A stretch of DNA of 64,000 nt. Source: CAZGAQ01 sp964523405 (GTDB lineage Bacteria > Planctomycetota > Phycisphaerae > UBA1845 > Fen-1342). Positions 50,082 to 59,647 of this stretch are shown piece by piece (position 1 is the first letter of the stretch; each line of letters starts with the position of its first letter). The stretch spans positions 186,001 through 250,000 of the forward strand of contig CAZGAQ010000003.1 in the NCBI GenBank assembly GCA_964523405.1, written 5' to 3'. The translations under genes were made by a program, and so were the position numbers. The notes under the pieces were generated by a model. That model was not told where the DNA came from. It ran no database searches and worked only from the letters and a program-made list of their open reading frames with translations.

Positions 50082-50387
50082 CTAGGCGGCGACGAGGTCG
50101 TCGGTGTGGGCGAGCACAGTCACACTCGCGCCGGCGGGGTCGCGCAGTTCAACCTTGACCTGCTTCTTGGCTTTCAGCCGCTCGCGGAGGGATTCACTGG
50201 CGATGTAGACGACTGCGGCCTCGATCCGACGATCGCCCTTGAAGAACAGGCCTTGCAGGCGGCGCTTGACGGAGTTCGAGGTCCGCTGGTGATCATCGTC
50301 CCAGGTGGACCACTCGGGGATGGGCCCAGCCTTCCGCACCTTGACCCGCGTTCCGGCACCGAATGACGCGATGCGCGAACTCAGCAT
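50082..50387 (-). CDS. Conserved hypothetical small protein
   Basis: The 101-residue protein starts MLSSRIASFGAGTRVKVRKA (ATG 50387, GGGAG 8 nt upstream). It is mixed alpha/beta with NSVKRRLQGLFFKGDRRIEA and ASESLRERLKAKKQVKVELR. No domain is recognised and there is no signal peptide. It is convergent with the HDOD-kinase gene. The gap 50388-50652 to the TamB-like gene holds no other gene. Confidence 0.55.
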   Translation of the reverse strand: MLSSRIASFGAGTRVKVRKAGPIPEWSTWDDDHQRTSNSVKRRLQGLFFKGDRRIEAAVVYIASESLRERLKAKKQVKVELRDPAGASVTVLAHTDDLVAA

Positions 50388-50652
50388 GTCACACACTCCC
50401 GGGGTCAGCGGGAATGGGCCCGCCGACCCACAGCCTGCGTATACCTATGTCTCGTGGGGGAGAGGTGGGCAGCGGCCTGCTACGTACCGACCGTTGCCGG
50501 GGCTGCTCGGGGCAGCCACGCTCGGGTTTCCGAGCTTCCGGTGGCATATTACCGTCACCCAAGCGTCGCGACAAGCGGCGCGGCGCCTTTTGGACGGGTT
50601 TCCGCCGACGCCAGTGCTTTGACAACCGCAGCGGCCCGGCCAGAATGGCCAC

Positions 50653-53600
50653 ATGAAGTCACGCCGCCGATTGCGCTGGATCATCTGGGCGGGCCTGGCG
50701 CTGAGCGTCCTGGCAGTGGCGGCGTACCTTTACCTGACGGACCCGGCGCGGCTGCGCGCGCAAGTGCAGGCGGCTCTGCGGGAACAGCACCTGTCCGCGC
50801 TGACCGTTGGGGACGTGAGCTATACGCCGTGGGGCGGGTTGCTGCTGACCGACCTGACCCTGGCGGCCGGCGCCGACGAACGTGGGGGCGATCCGCCGCT
50901 CATACAGGTCGGCACGCTGCGGCTGCGCTGCCGTCTGCCGGCGCTGTTGCGTGGGCGTCTGGAGCTGACGAGCCTGGAGGTCGATCGCGCCAGCGCGACG
51001 ATCGTGTGTGAGGCCGATCCGCAGGCCGCCGCCGCGGTCGACGCGGAACGCGAGGCGGGCGCGCAGCGGCTCTGGGAGGCCCTACAGGCGCACCGGACGG
51101 AGCTGCCGCGGGTAATCGCTCACCGGCTCGATGTGCAACTCATGTTGCGCGAGCAGGGACGGCGACGGCTCCTGGAACGGGCGCTCGTAAGCGTGCAGGG
51201 CGGGGCGGAAGGCGATGGCTATCGTCTGAACGTGGTGCGGCTGCCGACCATGACAGCGGTGTTGGCCAGCATGCTGTGGCGGCCCGCGGGTCAACTGGAG
51301 GTGGCCCTGGACTGGGTGGCCTTGGACACACTGCGTCCGCTGCTGCCGCCGCGCCTGGCCGAGGCGGTGAATTCCCTGGTGCTGGCGGGGCGCGTGCGGG
51401 TCCAGGAAGCGGTGCTGCAATTCCCGGGGACCAGCGGGCGTGCGGAAGGCGCGACGGGGGCAGGGCCGCGGCTGGCCAGCGTGGAGCTGCGCCTGGGCGA
51501 GCTGCGCGGGGAACTGCCCGTGGAGGCAACGCCAGCGGGCGGTCCGCGTCCCGCGGCCTTCCTGCGCTTTGCCGAAACCAACGGAACGCTGATGCTGCGA
51601 CTGCCGGAGCGGGATCGCGCACCCGAGTTGGAGTTGCGCTGCAGCGGGCAATTGAACGGGGCCCCGGCCACGCTGCGCCTGGCCGCCGGCCCGCGCCTGC
51701 TGGCAGAGGTATGGCCGCTGGCGTCCCCAGGGGGTGACACGGCGCCGGTGGGGCTGGGAGACGTGCGGGCCGCCGAGTTCACGGTACGGGGCCTGGAGGT
51801 GCCGACGCGGCACACCCACGCGGCGTTCGTGGAATCCCCCCGGCTGCCCCCGCCGGTGCGCGCGGCGTTCAAGGACTACCAGCCAGAGGGGCGGGTCAAT
51901 CTGCGACTGCGGATCGCGCCAGCGGTGGCCGGGGGGGACGAGACGACGCGCGTCGAAGGCGAACTGGAGGCCCTCGGCAACACGTGTACCTACTACCGCT
52001 TTCCATATGTGTTCGAGGAGGCGCGTGGCACGGTGCGCTTCCGCAAGGGGCAGATCCTGTTTGACGAGCTCTGTGCGCGGCATGGCGCGGCGCGTCTATG
52101 TGCCCGGGGGGTGGTCAACAACAATCATGAGTGGACCGGCTTCGATATGACGTTTCACGGCGAGAATGTCGCCCTCGATGGGGCGCTGTATGCGGCACTG
52201 CCCGAAGAGCATCGGGCCCTGTGGCAATCCGCGGCGCCACTCGGGCTGTGCGACCTGGTGACCCGCGTGCAGCGAGCGGAGGGTACAGCCGAGACCGGTC
52301 CGCTACCGCCGGAAGTAAACGTGCGGTCACACTGGCGCAACGGCAGCCTGCAGCTCGGCGACGGGCGGCGGCTCACGCACGTCGACGGGGATTTCGCAGT
52401 CGCACACGGCCGCGTGGAACTGCACGACCTGCACGGTTACGACGACGACACAGCCGTGCGGCTGAAGGGGGCGTTGTGGACCGCGGCGGACGGACCGGCC
52501 AGCGACGTGCAAGTCGAGGTGGCGGAGCTGCACGTGAACGAGCAGGCAACCTTGGGGGGCGCGACCGGCGACGGACCACAGTTGGAACTGGTGGGGCGGG
52601 CGGACGCGTGGGGGCGCGTATCCAGCGGCGGGCCTGGCGGGCCCCAGCAACATTTCGGACTGCAGCTCAAGGACGGAACGTTGCGCGCGCGGGGGGTGGG
52701 GCCGGACACGGCCGCGCCGGCCGGCGCGGCGCCGAGTTGGGCCAACGTGCAGGGCTGGGTCATTGCCCACAACGCGGAACGGCGGATCGTCAGCTTCACG
52801 TGTCGTCAAGGCGCGGACTGGTTCGACGCGGCGGGGACATTGCCGACGACCGCTGGTACGCCGCTGGCACTGGAGCTGCACGCGCGGAGCGCGGCGCTGG
52901 ACGGACTGTTCCCGCAGTTTCTGCCGTATGACTGGGCGCGGCTCGTACGCACGTTCGGGTTGCAGGGGACGGGCGAGGTAAGCGTCACGCTGCGGCCGGG
53001 GCCGGCACCGGACGGGACGAGCGCGCAGACGGCGGACATCCGGCTGACGGCCGAGCGCATGCAGGCGGAGCCGTTTCCGCTGCCGCTCCACGATGTGCAG
53101 GCGGAGGTGACGCTGGGACCGGGGCGTTTCGACGTGCATGCGGCGGAGGCGCGGTGGGGCGCGGCCGGTCAGCTAAAGGTGCAGGGTACGGGTACCTGGG
53201 CGGACGCCGGACTGGCGGCGGACCTGAACGTGGTGGCGCGGGAGCTTTCGTTCGGGCCGGAACTGAGCGCCGGGCTGCCGCCGGCGGTCGCGCAGGTGTT
53301 TGACCGCCTCGGACTGCGGGGCGCGTTCGACGCGGTGCTGCCCCGCGTGCGGGTGACGACCGGTCCGCAGCCGACATGGCAACTGGAGGGTCGGGTGCCG
53401 CTGCGGAAGGCGGAGTTGCGGCTGGGCTTACCGCTGACCGACCTGACCGGCGAGCTGAGCGGGAAATGCGTCGTGGATCCGAACGGTGAGGCCCTGCTGG
53501 ATGCGGAACTGCAGATTGAGCAGGCGCAGCTGGCGGAGCGTCCGATCGCGCACTGGCGCGGCTGGCTGCAGCGCGGCCCGGGCGAGCGCTGGGTGCGGCT

Positions 53601-54240
53601 GGAAGGACTGCGCGGCGAGTTGGGCGGCGGCGAGGTGATCGGCTCCGCATGGATCGATCCTCGCAGTTTCGAGTACGAGCTGACGTTGACGCTGCGCGAT
53701 ATTCCGACCGGCACGCTGCTGCCACCGGGGCGCGACGTGCGCGACACCGAACGTCCCGGGCGCGTCGACGGGCAGGTGTATCTGCGGGGGCGCGGCAGCG
53801 AGATCGGCACGCGGCACGGCGGGGGTGAGTTGCGCGTGCGCGGGGCCTCATTTGTACAGAGCCCGGTGCTGCCATTTGTGTTGCGGGCGCGACGCGACGA
53901 GCGGACCGTCAGCGACAAGGTGGAGCACGCGACGATTCAGTTCCTCTGGGAGGGCTCGCTCATTCGACTGTCGCGGGTGGACATTCACAGCCGTGATCTG
54001 CGGCTGGTTGGGGAGGGCACGTGGGACATGCGCAACGACACGGTGCGCCTGTCGCTCGTCGGCGCGGCGCCGGAGCACTGGCCGCGCGTCGCGATGCTGA
54101 GCGACCTGCTGGAGACGACGGGCCGAGAGCTGATCCAGTACCGTGTGTCCGGGCCGCTCAGCGCACCGAGCGTGACCACGGAACCCCTGTATCGCCTGAA
54201 CGAGACCTTGCGGGCACTGCTGAAGAAGGGGGAGGAGTAG
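50653..54240 (+). CDS. AsmA/TamB-family large envelope protein
   Basis: The 1195-residue protein has an N-terminal membrane anchor (WIIWAGLALSVLAVAAYLYL) followed by an AsmA-like start (RLRAQVQAALREQHLSALTV, DVSYTPWGGLLLTDLTLAAG). The long beta-rich repeat body is typical of AsmA/TamB/YhdP proteins. The C-terminal 130 residues (VEHATIQFLWEGSLIRLSRV, LRLVGEGTWDMRNDTVRLSL, YRVSGPLSAPSVTTEPLYRL) are the AsmA-type C-terminal region. These proteins form hydrophobic grooves that move phospholipid between the two membranes. No partner gene lies adjacent; the metallopeptidase-like gene follows at 156 nt. Confidence 0.85.
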   Translation: MKSRRRLRWIIWAGLALSVLAVAAYLYLTDPARLRAQVQAALREQHLSALTVGDVSYTPWGGLLLTDLTLAAGADERGGDPPLIQVGTLRLRCRLPALLRGRLELTSLEVDRASATIVCEADPQAAAAVDAEREAGAQRLWEALQAHRTELPRVIAHRLDVQLMLREQGRRRLLERALVSVQGGAEGDGYRLNVVRLPTMTAVLASMLWRPAGQLEVALDWVALDTLRPLLPPRLAEAVNSLVLAGRVRVQEAVLQFPGTSGRAEGATGAGPRLASVELRLGELRGELPVEATPAGGPRPAAFLRFAETNGTLMLRLPERDRAPELELRCSGQLNGAPATLRLAAGPRLLAEVWPLASPGGDTAPVGLGDVRAAEFTVRGLEVPTRHTHAAFVESPRLPPPVRAAFKDYQPEGRVNLRLRIAPAVAGGDETTRVEGELEALGNTCTYYRFPYVFEEARGTVRFRKGQILFDELCARHGAARLCARGVVNNNHEWTGFDMTFHGENVALDGALYAALPEEHRALWQSAAPLGLCDLVTRVQRAEGTAETGPLPPEVNVRSHWRNGSLQLGDGRRLTHVDGDFAVAHGRVELHDLHGYDDDTAVRLKGALWTAADGPASDVQVEVAELHVNEQATLGGATGDGPQLELVGRADAWGRVSSGGPGGPQQHFGLQLKDGTLRARGVGPDTAAPAGAAPSWANVQGWVIAHNAERRIVSFTCRQGADWFDAAGTLPTTAGTPLALELHARSAALDGLFPQFLPYDWARLVRTFGLQGTGEVSVTLRPGPAPDGTSAQTADIRLTAERMQAEPFPLPLHDVQAEVTLGPGRFDVHAAEARWGAAGQLKVQGTGTWADAGLAADLNVVARELSFGPELSAGLPPAVAQVFDRLGLRGAFDAVLPRVRVTTGPQPTWQLEGRVPLRKAELRLGLPLTDLTGELSGKCVVDPNGEALLDAELQIEQAQLAERPIAHWRGWLQRGPGERWVRLEGLRGELGGGEVIGSAWIDPRSFEYELTLTLRDIPTGTLLPPGRDVRDTERPGRVDGQVYLRGRGSEIGTRHGGGELRVRGASFVQSPVLPFVLRARRDERTVSDKVEHATIQFLWEGSLIRLSRVDIHSRDLRLVGEGTWDMRNDTVRLSLVGAAPEHWPRVAMLSDLLETTGRELIQYRVSGPLSAPSVTTEPLYRLNETLRALLKKGEE

Positions 54241-54396
54241 CGCTGCGCCCGTGGCGAGACGGCATGCCGCGCTGCGCGCCGCGTGTCAAGTCCCGCGCAT
54301 CGGAAAGCGGGACGGCCCGCGCCGGGGATCCGCGTGCGGCCAGTTGAAATCCGTGCTCGCCCCGGCTCTGATACACGAGAGCAGGTGAGTAGAAGT

Positions 54397-55038
54397 ATGG
54401 ATTTTCACAACTCCACCGCGCTGGACAGCGACCGGCTCGCACGGCTACTCGTGCAACACACGTTGCCGTACCGCCACGACCGGCTGACGGTGCGCGTGCG
54501 CTACAGCCGCGGGGCAGATTTCTCGGGCACTTGCTATTACGCCGACAGTCGCGTCTTCGTGAACATCGGCCGGCACGTGGAATACCCGTACGAACTGGGT
54601 ACGCACATCGCCAAATCGCAGTCCAACCGGACGCACTGGTGGCGTGAGACGTACCGGCTGGAGATCGCCGATCCGTACCAACTGGCGCTGTTCGTTTACC
54701 TGCACGAGCTATACCACCATCTGGTCAAGGCCGCGCAGCGCAACCCGCGTCGCAAGGAGGCGATGTGCGACCGTTTCGCCGTGCGGCGGCTGGTAGACGA
54801 GTTCGGCTGCCGGGTGCTGGACGCCTCCGGGCGCAACGTGCCGCGGGAGCGCTGGGACTTTCAGGACGTGGATGCGTTCGTCGCGGACGCGCCGCAGGTG
54901 CTCACGGTGCTGCGCGCGGCCGGCAGCCGTCCGCCCCGGCCGATTCCCGTCACCGTGCTCGGTATTCGCACCGGTACGCGCCGCGGCCGCAGCGCCACGC
55001 GCGTGCGCCGCAAGCGTACGCCGCGCCGGACCGATTGA
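54397..55038 (+). CDS. Putative HExxH metallopeptidase
   Basis: The 213-residue protein contains LHELYHHLVKAAQRNPRRKE; H103-E104-x-x-H107 is a zinc-metallopeptidase motif, and E121/D125 (EAMCDRFAVRRLVDEFG) may supply the third ligand. The N-terminal part is beta-rich (LTVRVRYSRGADFSGTCYYA, RVFVNIGRHVEYP). There is no signal peptide. The C-terminal 45 residues are very basic (GTRRGRSATRVRRKRTPRR), perhaps binding nucleic acid. It resembles planctomycete hypothetical proteins with the same HELYH core. ATG 54397 has GCAGGTGAG upstream. It is convergent with the MFS gene ending at 55048. Confidence 0.65.
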   Translation: MDFHNSTALDSDRLARLLVQHTLPYRHDRLTVRVRYSRGADFSGTCYYADSRVFVNIGRHVEYPYELGTHIAKSQSNRTHWWRETYRLEIADPYQLALFVYLHELYHHLVKAAQRNPRRKEAMCDRFAVRRLVDEFGCRVLDASGRNVPRERWDFQDVDAFVADAPQVLTVLRAAGSRPPRPIPVTVLGIRTGTRRGRSATRVRRKRTPRRTD

Positions 55039-55047
55039 AACCCCCGC

Positions 55048-56361
55048 TCACTCGCGCACCGGAAATCCTCGCGGTGGGACAGCTCTCCGCAGCGGATCGC
55101 CCTGCAGCCGGAACATCTGAATCGCCGCCCAGAGGAACGCGCCGGCCGCCAGGGCGAAGGGCCAGTAGAAGTCGCCGCTGAGCTTGTACAGCAGCATGCC
55201 CAGGCCCTGGAAGATCACGCCGCGAATGCCGACGAGCGTGGTGTGGATGGCGACGTACTGCGGCACGCGGTCGGGCGACGGTGCGAGGCTGACCGGACCG
55301 AGCATCCAACCCATCTGCACGCCGGCCATGCCGACGCCGTACAAGGCGCTGGCCACGACCAGGTCCGTCGCCCCGCCGGCCCGCGCGAGCAGGATGGGGT
55401 ACACGCCCAGCACGGCGAAGGCGATGCCGGAGGCGCGGATCGCGCCAAGCCGGTCCAGGATCAGCCCCATCGGCAGCGTGAGCAGCAGCATCGACATCTT
55501 CAGCGTGACCTGCGTCGACTCCGCGTACGCTTTGTATTCCAGCCCCAGCTTGTGCGTCGCCAGAACCGGCAGCAGCGCGTCGCAGAGCATGAACGCCGCC
55601 CCGTAGGTCATGAACGCGCGCTCGTAGTGGAGGAACGTGCGGTCGGCGCGCAGCACACGACCCATGTGCAGCACCGGGTCGAGCAAAGCCGCCAGGGAGA
55701 CACGCCCGCGCTGGGGCTCGTCCGGCAGGCCGGTGCGCCGGGCCAGCCACGCGATCAGGGTCAGCCCGATGATCTGCACGCCGGCCGACAGCGGGAAGTA
55801 CAGGCGGAAGGCCGCCGGGTTGTGGTCCTGCCAGCGACCGACGCCGTAGGCCGTCACAATCGCCGCCGCGTGCGTCACGACGTTGAGCAGAGCGTACGCC
55901 CGGCCGCGAACCGCATCCGGATACAGGTGTTTGAGCAGGCGGCCGTTGAGCGGAGCCGAAGCGGCCGCCCCCGTCATAGCGATGATGTGGCACGTCAGGA
56001 GCTGCGGGTAGCTCTGCACGAGTCCGATGCAGCCCAGGGGCAGCGCGGCCACGAACCAGAACACGACGAGGAAGGTGCGGAGACGCGTGCGGCGGAGCAA
56101 CTCATTCCAGAACACCGACGCAATCAGGAGCGTCGGCATGGCGGCGGTCACGAGGTTGGTTTGCCAGTCCTTGTAGTCGGGGTTGGGCGAACCGAATTGC
56201 AGCCGCACGAGCAGCGGCGTCAGCCACGCGACGTTCGCGTACAGGATGGTGGTCAGGAGCGTGTAGACGACGTGGACGCCGAGCACTTGCAGCGCGGGCA
56301 GGCGGCCGGGCGTACCGCCGGAGGGCGTATCGAGCCATGTCAGAAACCGCGCCGGACGCAT
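55048..56361 (-). CDS. MFS transporter of unknown substrate
   Basis: The 437-residue protein has about 12 membrane segments with MFS features. Helix 1 (VLGVHVVYTLLTTILYANVA), the loop 2-3 region, GRAYALLNVVTHAAAIVTAY and the second half LLLTLPMGLILDRLGAIRAS fit a carrier. Substrate residues cannot be assigned. ATG 56361 is the first start after the gap to the ABC ATPase gene (178 nt). No regulatory gene lies near. Confidence 0.78.
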   Translation of the reverse strand: MRPARFLTWLDTPSGGTPGRLPALQVLGVHVVYTLLTTILYANVAWLTPLLVRLQFGSPNPDYKDWQTNLVTAAMPTLLIASVFWNELLRRTRLRTFLVVFWFVAALPLGCIGLVQSYPQLLTCHIIAMTGAAASAPLNGRLLKHLYPDAVRGRAYALLNVVTHAAAIVTAYGVGRWQDHNPAAFRLYFPLSAGVQIIGLTLIAWLARRTGLPDEPQRGRVSLAALLDPVLHMGRVLRADRTFLHYERAFMTYGAAFMLCDALLPVLATHKLGLEYKAYAESTQVTLKMSMLLLTLPMGLILDRLGAIRASGIAFAVLGVYPILLARAGGATDLVVASALYGVGMAGVQMGWMLGPVSLAPSPDRVPQYVAIHTTLVGIRGVIFQGLGMLLYKLSGDFYWPFALAAGAFLWAAIQMFRLQGDPLRRAVPPRGFPVRE

Positions 56362-56539
56362 CGTGCCTCGCCGTGGGACTGCCCGCAGGCGACAGTGACC
56401 CGCGCACCGCCGGACCCGCGCCCGGCACGCCGGTCAACTGTCAAAGTCCTACATAATAGACGGACGAACCCCCAAATGCGCCGGTGCCGGCGCGAACCGC
56501 GTTATCGGGCGGGTCGCGCTGACCGGCGCGGCGCGCCGC

Positions 56540-57328
56540 TCACGGCGCGTCCCAGCGCGGCAGCAGTACAGCGCGCCCGGCCGCCGTCCGCGCGACCTCG
56601 AACGGCACTTCGTAGATCGCGCCGAGCACCGCGGGAGTGAGGACCTGGTCGACTGGGCCCTCGGCGGCACAACGTCCCCCGCGCAACGCGAGGACACGTC
56701 CGCCGAGGAGGGCGGGCAGCTCCAGGTCGTGACTCACCATGAGCAGGCTGCGTCCGGTGGACCGCCAGGTGGCCAGGATGCGCGCTAACTCGACCTGGTA
56801 GCCGGGATCCAGCGCCGCAGTGGGCTCATCAAGACAGATCAGTTGTGCGTCCTGGGCGACGGCGGCCGCGATGAGCGTCTTCTGCCTTTCGCCGCCGCTG
56901 AGGGTGTTGAACGGACGATCCGCCAGCGCGCTGAGCCCGCAGAGCCCCAGGGCGCGCTCGATGGCCGCGCGATCGGCCGGCGCCAGCGGGGCAAAATCCG
57001 CGACATGCGGATAGCGCCCCCCCGCCACGATGTCGTAGACGGTCAGCGCGGGCAACAGCCCGAAGAGCTGCGGCACATAGGCTGCGAAGCGTCCGCGGGC
57101 GCGGGCGGGCAGGCGGGTGAAGTCCGCACCATTGAGGCGCACGTGGCCGCGCAGCGTGCGCACCAGTCCCAAGGCCGCCAACAACAGCGTCGTCTTGCCG
57201 GCACCATTGGGGCCGACAATGGAAACGCAGGCACCGGCGGAGAGGCGCAGCGACACGCCGGCCAGGGCATCGCGCCGGCCACGCCGCACGGTCAGGTCGA
57301 TGCACTCGAACGTCCAAGCCTGGGACAT
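56540..57328 (-). CDS. ABC transporter ATPase of cobalamin/siderophore type (FecE/BtuD-like)
   Basis: The 262-residue protein has Walker A GPNGAGKTTLLLAALGLV, a Q-loop region (FAAYVPQLFGLLPALTVYDI), signature LSGGERQKTLIAAAVAQDAQ, Walker B LICLDEPTAALDPGYQVEL and switch MVSHDLELP. The sequence is of the BtuD/FecE branch that serves vitamin B12, haem and siderophore importers. ATG 57328 is chosen from family length and because the upstream frame is a shadow. It lies 37 nt after the BtuF-like gene. The permease expected between them is not present. Confidence 0.87.
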   Translation of the reverse strand: MSQAWTFECIDLTVRRGRRDALAGVSLRLSAGACVSIVGPNGAGKTTLLLAALGLVRTLRGHVRLNGADFTRLPARARGRFAAYVPQLFGLLPALTVYDIVAGGRYPHVADFAPLAPADRAAIERALGLCGLSALADRPFNTLSGGERQKTLIAAAVAQDAQLICLDEPTAALDPGYQVELARILATWRSTGRSLLMVSHDLELPALLGGRVLALRGGRCAAEGPVDQVLTPAVLGAIYEVPFEVARTAAGRAVLLPRWDAP

Positions 57329-57365
57329 GCGGGCATGGTACGCGATCAGCCCGTCGCTCGGGTAG

Positions 57366-58367
57366 TCACGGCAGCGGCTCGCCTGCCAGCGCGGCACACA
57401 GCGCGGCCAGCGTCTCGGCGACGCGCGGGCCCAGCAGGAAGTGCTCCGGTCCGACCAGGACGCGGACACGCTGGTCGGTCACCGCGCGCAACGGGCCGAT
57501 CTTCGCCCAGACGGAACGGGCGGCGGCGTCGGACGCCCGCGCGCCGCGCTCGGGCACCAGCTCTATGATCACGTCCGGATTCGCCTGGAGGATGAACTCC
57601 AGGGCAACGGGCGCAAACATGGCGGTGCTGCCCGCGGCCGCGTTGGAACAGCCCACGCGCTGTAGCAGGTCGTCGTAGAACGAGCCCGGACCGGCCACAT
57701 GCACCGGCGCCGGCGGGTCCGCCAGGGGCGCGAGGGTGATCAGCACGCGCGCCGGCCGCAGCCCCGCGTACTGCCGTGCCACGGCGTCGAGGTCGGCACG
57801 AATGCCCGCGCTGACGGCGGCGGCCGTCTCCGGTCGTCCGGTCAGCCGCCCGACCGCGGTGAGACTCGTGAAGAGATCGACGAGCCGGTCGTCAGGAACC
57901 GACTCGTAATGCAGATTCAGTCGGCCCAGGCGGTCGGCGATCGCCCGGCTACGGCCCGCGATGAGAATCAGCTCAGGGCGCAGCTCCAGGAGCACTTCCG
58001 CGTTCAGGTCGTTGAGGGCACCGATCGAGGGCACCGCCATCACGGCGGGCGGCCAGGTGCAGTAGCGGGTGCGGCCGATGAGGCACGGTACCAGGCCGAG
58101 GGCGGCACAGATTTCAGTGATGTTGGGGGCAGCGCTGAGCAGGCGGGGGCACGGCGCCGCGCGCTCGGCGGCCACAAGTGGTGGATCGGCGGTCCAGTCG
58201 CGCAGTGTCAGGCGGGCGGTGACAGGCGCCATTGATGAAGTTGCGGCGGCGCGCGTCGTCGTTGGCGCGGTTGTCGGCGTTGCGGGCGGCGTAACACGTT
58301 CGCAGCCGGCCAGCGGCAAGGTGCACGCGGCCACGAATGCCCGCACCAGGCAGCGCCGCGGTCTCAT
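57366..58367 (-). CDS. BtuF/FhuD-like periplasmic binding lipoprotein
   Basis: The 333-residue protein has a lipoprotein signal (LVRAFVAACTLPLAGCERVT, lipobox LAGC) and an Ala/Thr linker. A class III binding-protein fold follows: CPRLLSAAPNITEICAALGL, RYCTWPPAVMAVPSIGALND, LRPELILIAGRSRAIADRLG and PDVIIELVPERG. This family binds cobalamin or iron-siderophores for ABC import. ATG 58367 overlaps the upstream lipoprotein gene by 4 nt. The ATPase gene follows after 37 nt; the permease is missing. Confidence 0.85.
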   Translation of the reverse strand: MRPRRCLVRAFVAACTLPLAGCERVTPPATPTTAPTTTRAAATSSMAPVTARLTLRDWTADPPLVAAERAAPCPRLLSAAPNITEICAALGLVPCLIGRTRYCTWPPAVMAVPSIGALNDLNAEVLLELRPELILIAGRSRAIADRLGRLNLHYESVPDDRLVDLFTSLTAVGRLTGRPETAAAVSAGIRADLDAVARQYAGLRPARVLITLAPLADPPAPVHVAGPGSFYDDLLQRVGCSNAAAGSTAMFAPVALEFILQANPDVIIELVPERGARASDAAARSVWAKIGPLRAVTDQRVRVLVGPEHFLLGPRVAETLAALCAALAGEPLP

Positions 58368-58921
58368 CGTGGCTGGTCCGGTAGGCCGGCCGGCATGCGG
58401 CGCGTGATGCAACCCGCAAGCATGGCGGCCTGCACCTCGTTGTCCCAGGACTGCCGTGTGCCGAAGATGTCGAACACCAGCCGCTTCCAGTGAAACAGGA
58501 CCCCGACTTCGGTCCAGCAGCCTTCGTCGGCGGCCTGGAAGGGCTTGGCCGTCACCGGCGCAAAGCGGAGGTAAGCGCGCTGGGCCTGCTCGGGCGTCGC
58601 GAACGCGAAGGCGCGGACCGTGATGGTGCGTTCCGGCTTGTCCTCGTGGGCGTACTTGGCCAGCCACGCGCGCTGCGGTTCGTACTGGCGCCAACCCTCC
58701 GCGTCGCCGCCGAGCGCCGTGGCCGCCTCATCGAACGTGCCTGTCCAGACCTCGCCCTGCAGAATCCACGGCGTGGCCACGCGCGCGGGCGGAAACGCGT
58801 CGGCAACGGTCTGCGTCGTCGCGCAGCCGGCACAGGCCAGAACGAGGCCGCACAGGCCGATGGCCGACAGACCGGCCGTGACACGGCTATGTCGTGCGGT
58901 GCTACCGAGCGTGAAGGTCAT
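58364..58921 (-). CDS. Lipoprotein of unknown function
   Basis: The 185-residue protein has a lipoprotein signal (GLSAIGLCGLVLACAGCATT, lipobox CAGC). The body contains WQ/WR-rich and aromatic segments (GEVWTGTFDEAATALGGDAE, RTITVRAFAFATPEQAQRAY, GVLFHWKRLVFDIFGT). No family is recognised. It overlaps the metallo-beta-lactamase-fold gene by 4 nt upstream and the binding-protein gene by 4 nt downstream, so the three are translationally coupled. A role linked to the ABC importer is possible. Confidence 0.65.
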   Translation of the reverse strand: MTFTLGSTARHSRVTAGLSAIGLCGLVLACAGCATTQTVADAFPPARVATPWILQGEVWTGTFDEAATALGGDAEGWRQYEPQRAWLAKYAHEDKPERTITVRAFAFATPEQAQRAYLRFAPVTAKPFQAADEGCWTEVGVLFHWKRLVFDIFGTRQSWDNEVQAAMLAGCITRRMPAGLPDQPR

Positions 58922-59589
58922 TCCGCGAGTCCTCCGCCATGCAGGAACGGATTCGTGTCACGCTCCTTCGCGATCGTCGTCGGCGGGCCGTGGCCGGAAT
59001 ACACGACCGTGTCGTCCGGCAGCGTCAGCAGTTGTCGGCGGATGTTGTCGCACAACTGCCGCAGGGAGCCGCCGGGGAAGTCCGTACGGCCGATGCTGCC
59101 CGCAAACAGGGCGTCACCGGTAAACACGACGCCTGCTTCAGCGCAGTAGTACGCGAGGCCGCCGGAAGAATGGCCGGAAACATCCAGGGCCTGGAAGACG
59201 AGCGCGCCGAGCGTGAGCCTGTCACCCGGGACCACCAGGCGCGTCGCGGCAGGCATGACTACGCTCATGCCCAGGTGAACCGACAAGTTGCTGGCCGGCT
59301 CGGTGAGCATGTCCGCCTCGTCTGACGAGATCACGATGGGCAGGGTCGGAAACGCGCGGCGCAGGTCCGCGATGCCGGCAATGTGGTCCACGTGCCCGTG
59401 CGTGATCAGGATGGCGGCCGGGGTCAGCGCATGCTTGCGCAGCGCGCCCAGCAATTCCTCGGCTTGCGGCGGCAGGCCGGGATCGATGATCCACGCCTGG
59501 GGACCCTCGTCGGTCCAGAGCAGGTACGTGTTCTCCTGGAACATCGGCTCAAAGAAGCCGGTGACGTGCAGGGGACCGTGGGTCTTCAT
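58918..59589 (-). CDS. Metallo-beta-lactamase-fold hydrolase
   Basis: The 223-residue protein has the THGHVDHIAG metal motif, a later metal aspartate (VVFTGDALFAGSIGRTDFPG), and YSGHGPPTTIAKERDTNPFL near the end, as in glyoxalase-II-type hydrolases. The usual second half of glyoxalase II is absent, so hydroxyacylglutathione is not assured; a thioesterase or generic hydrolase is likely. ATG 59589 is used; the longer frame is arginine-rich. The stop overlaps the next gene by 4 nt. It is cytoplasmic (no signal). Confidence 0.85.
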   Translation of the reverse strand: MKTHGPLHVTGFFEPMFQENTYLLWTDEGPQAWIIDPGLPPQAEELLGALRKHALTPAAILITHGHVDHIAGIADLRRAFPTLPIVISSDEADMLTEPASNLSVHLGMSVVMPAATRLVVPGDRLTLGALVFQALDVSGHSSGGLAYYCAEAGVVFTGDALFAGSIGRTDFPGGSLRQLCDNIRRQLLTLPDDTVVYSGHGPPTTIAKERDTNPFLHGGGLAE

Positions 59590-59647
59590 GGTGCGGATTC
59601 TACGCGGCCGGCGCGAGCGCGGTACAGGGCCGCGACCCGCCGTGGCG

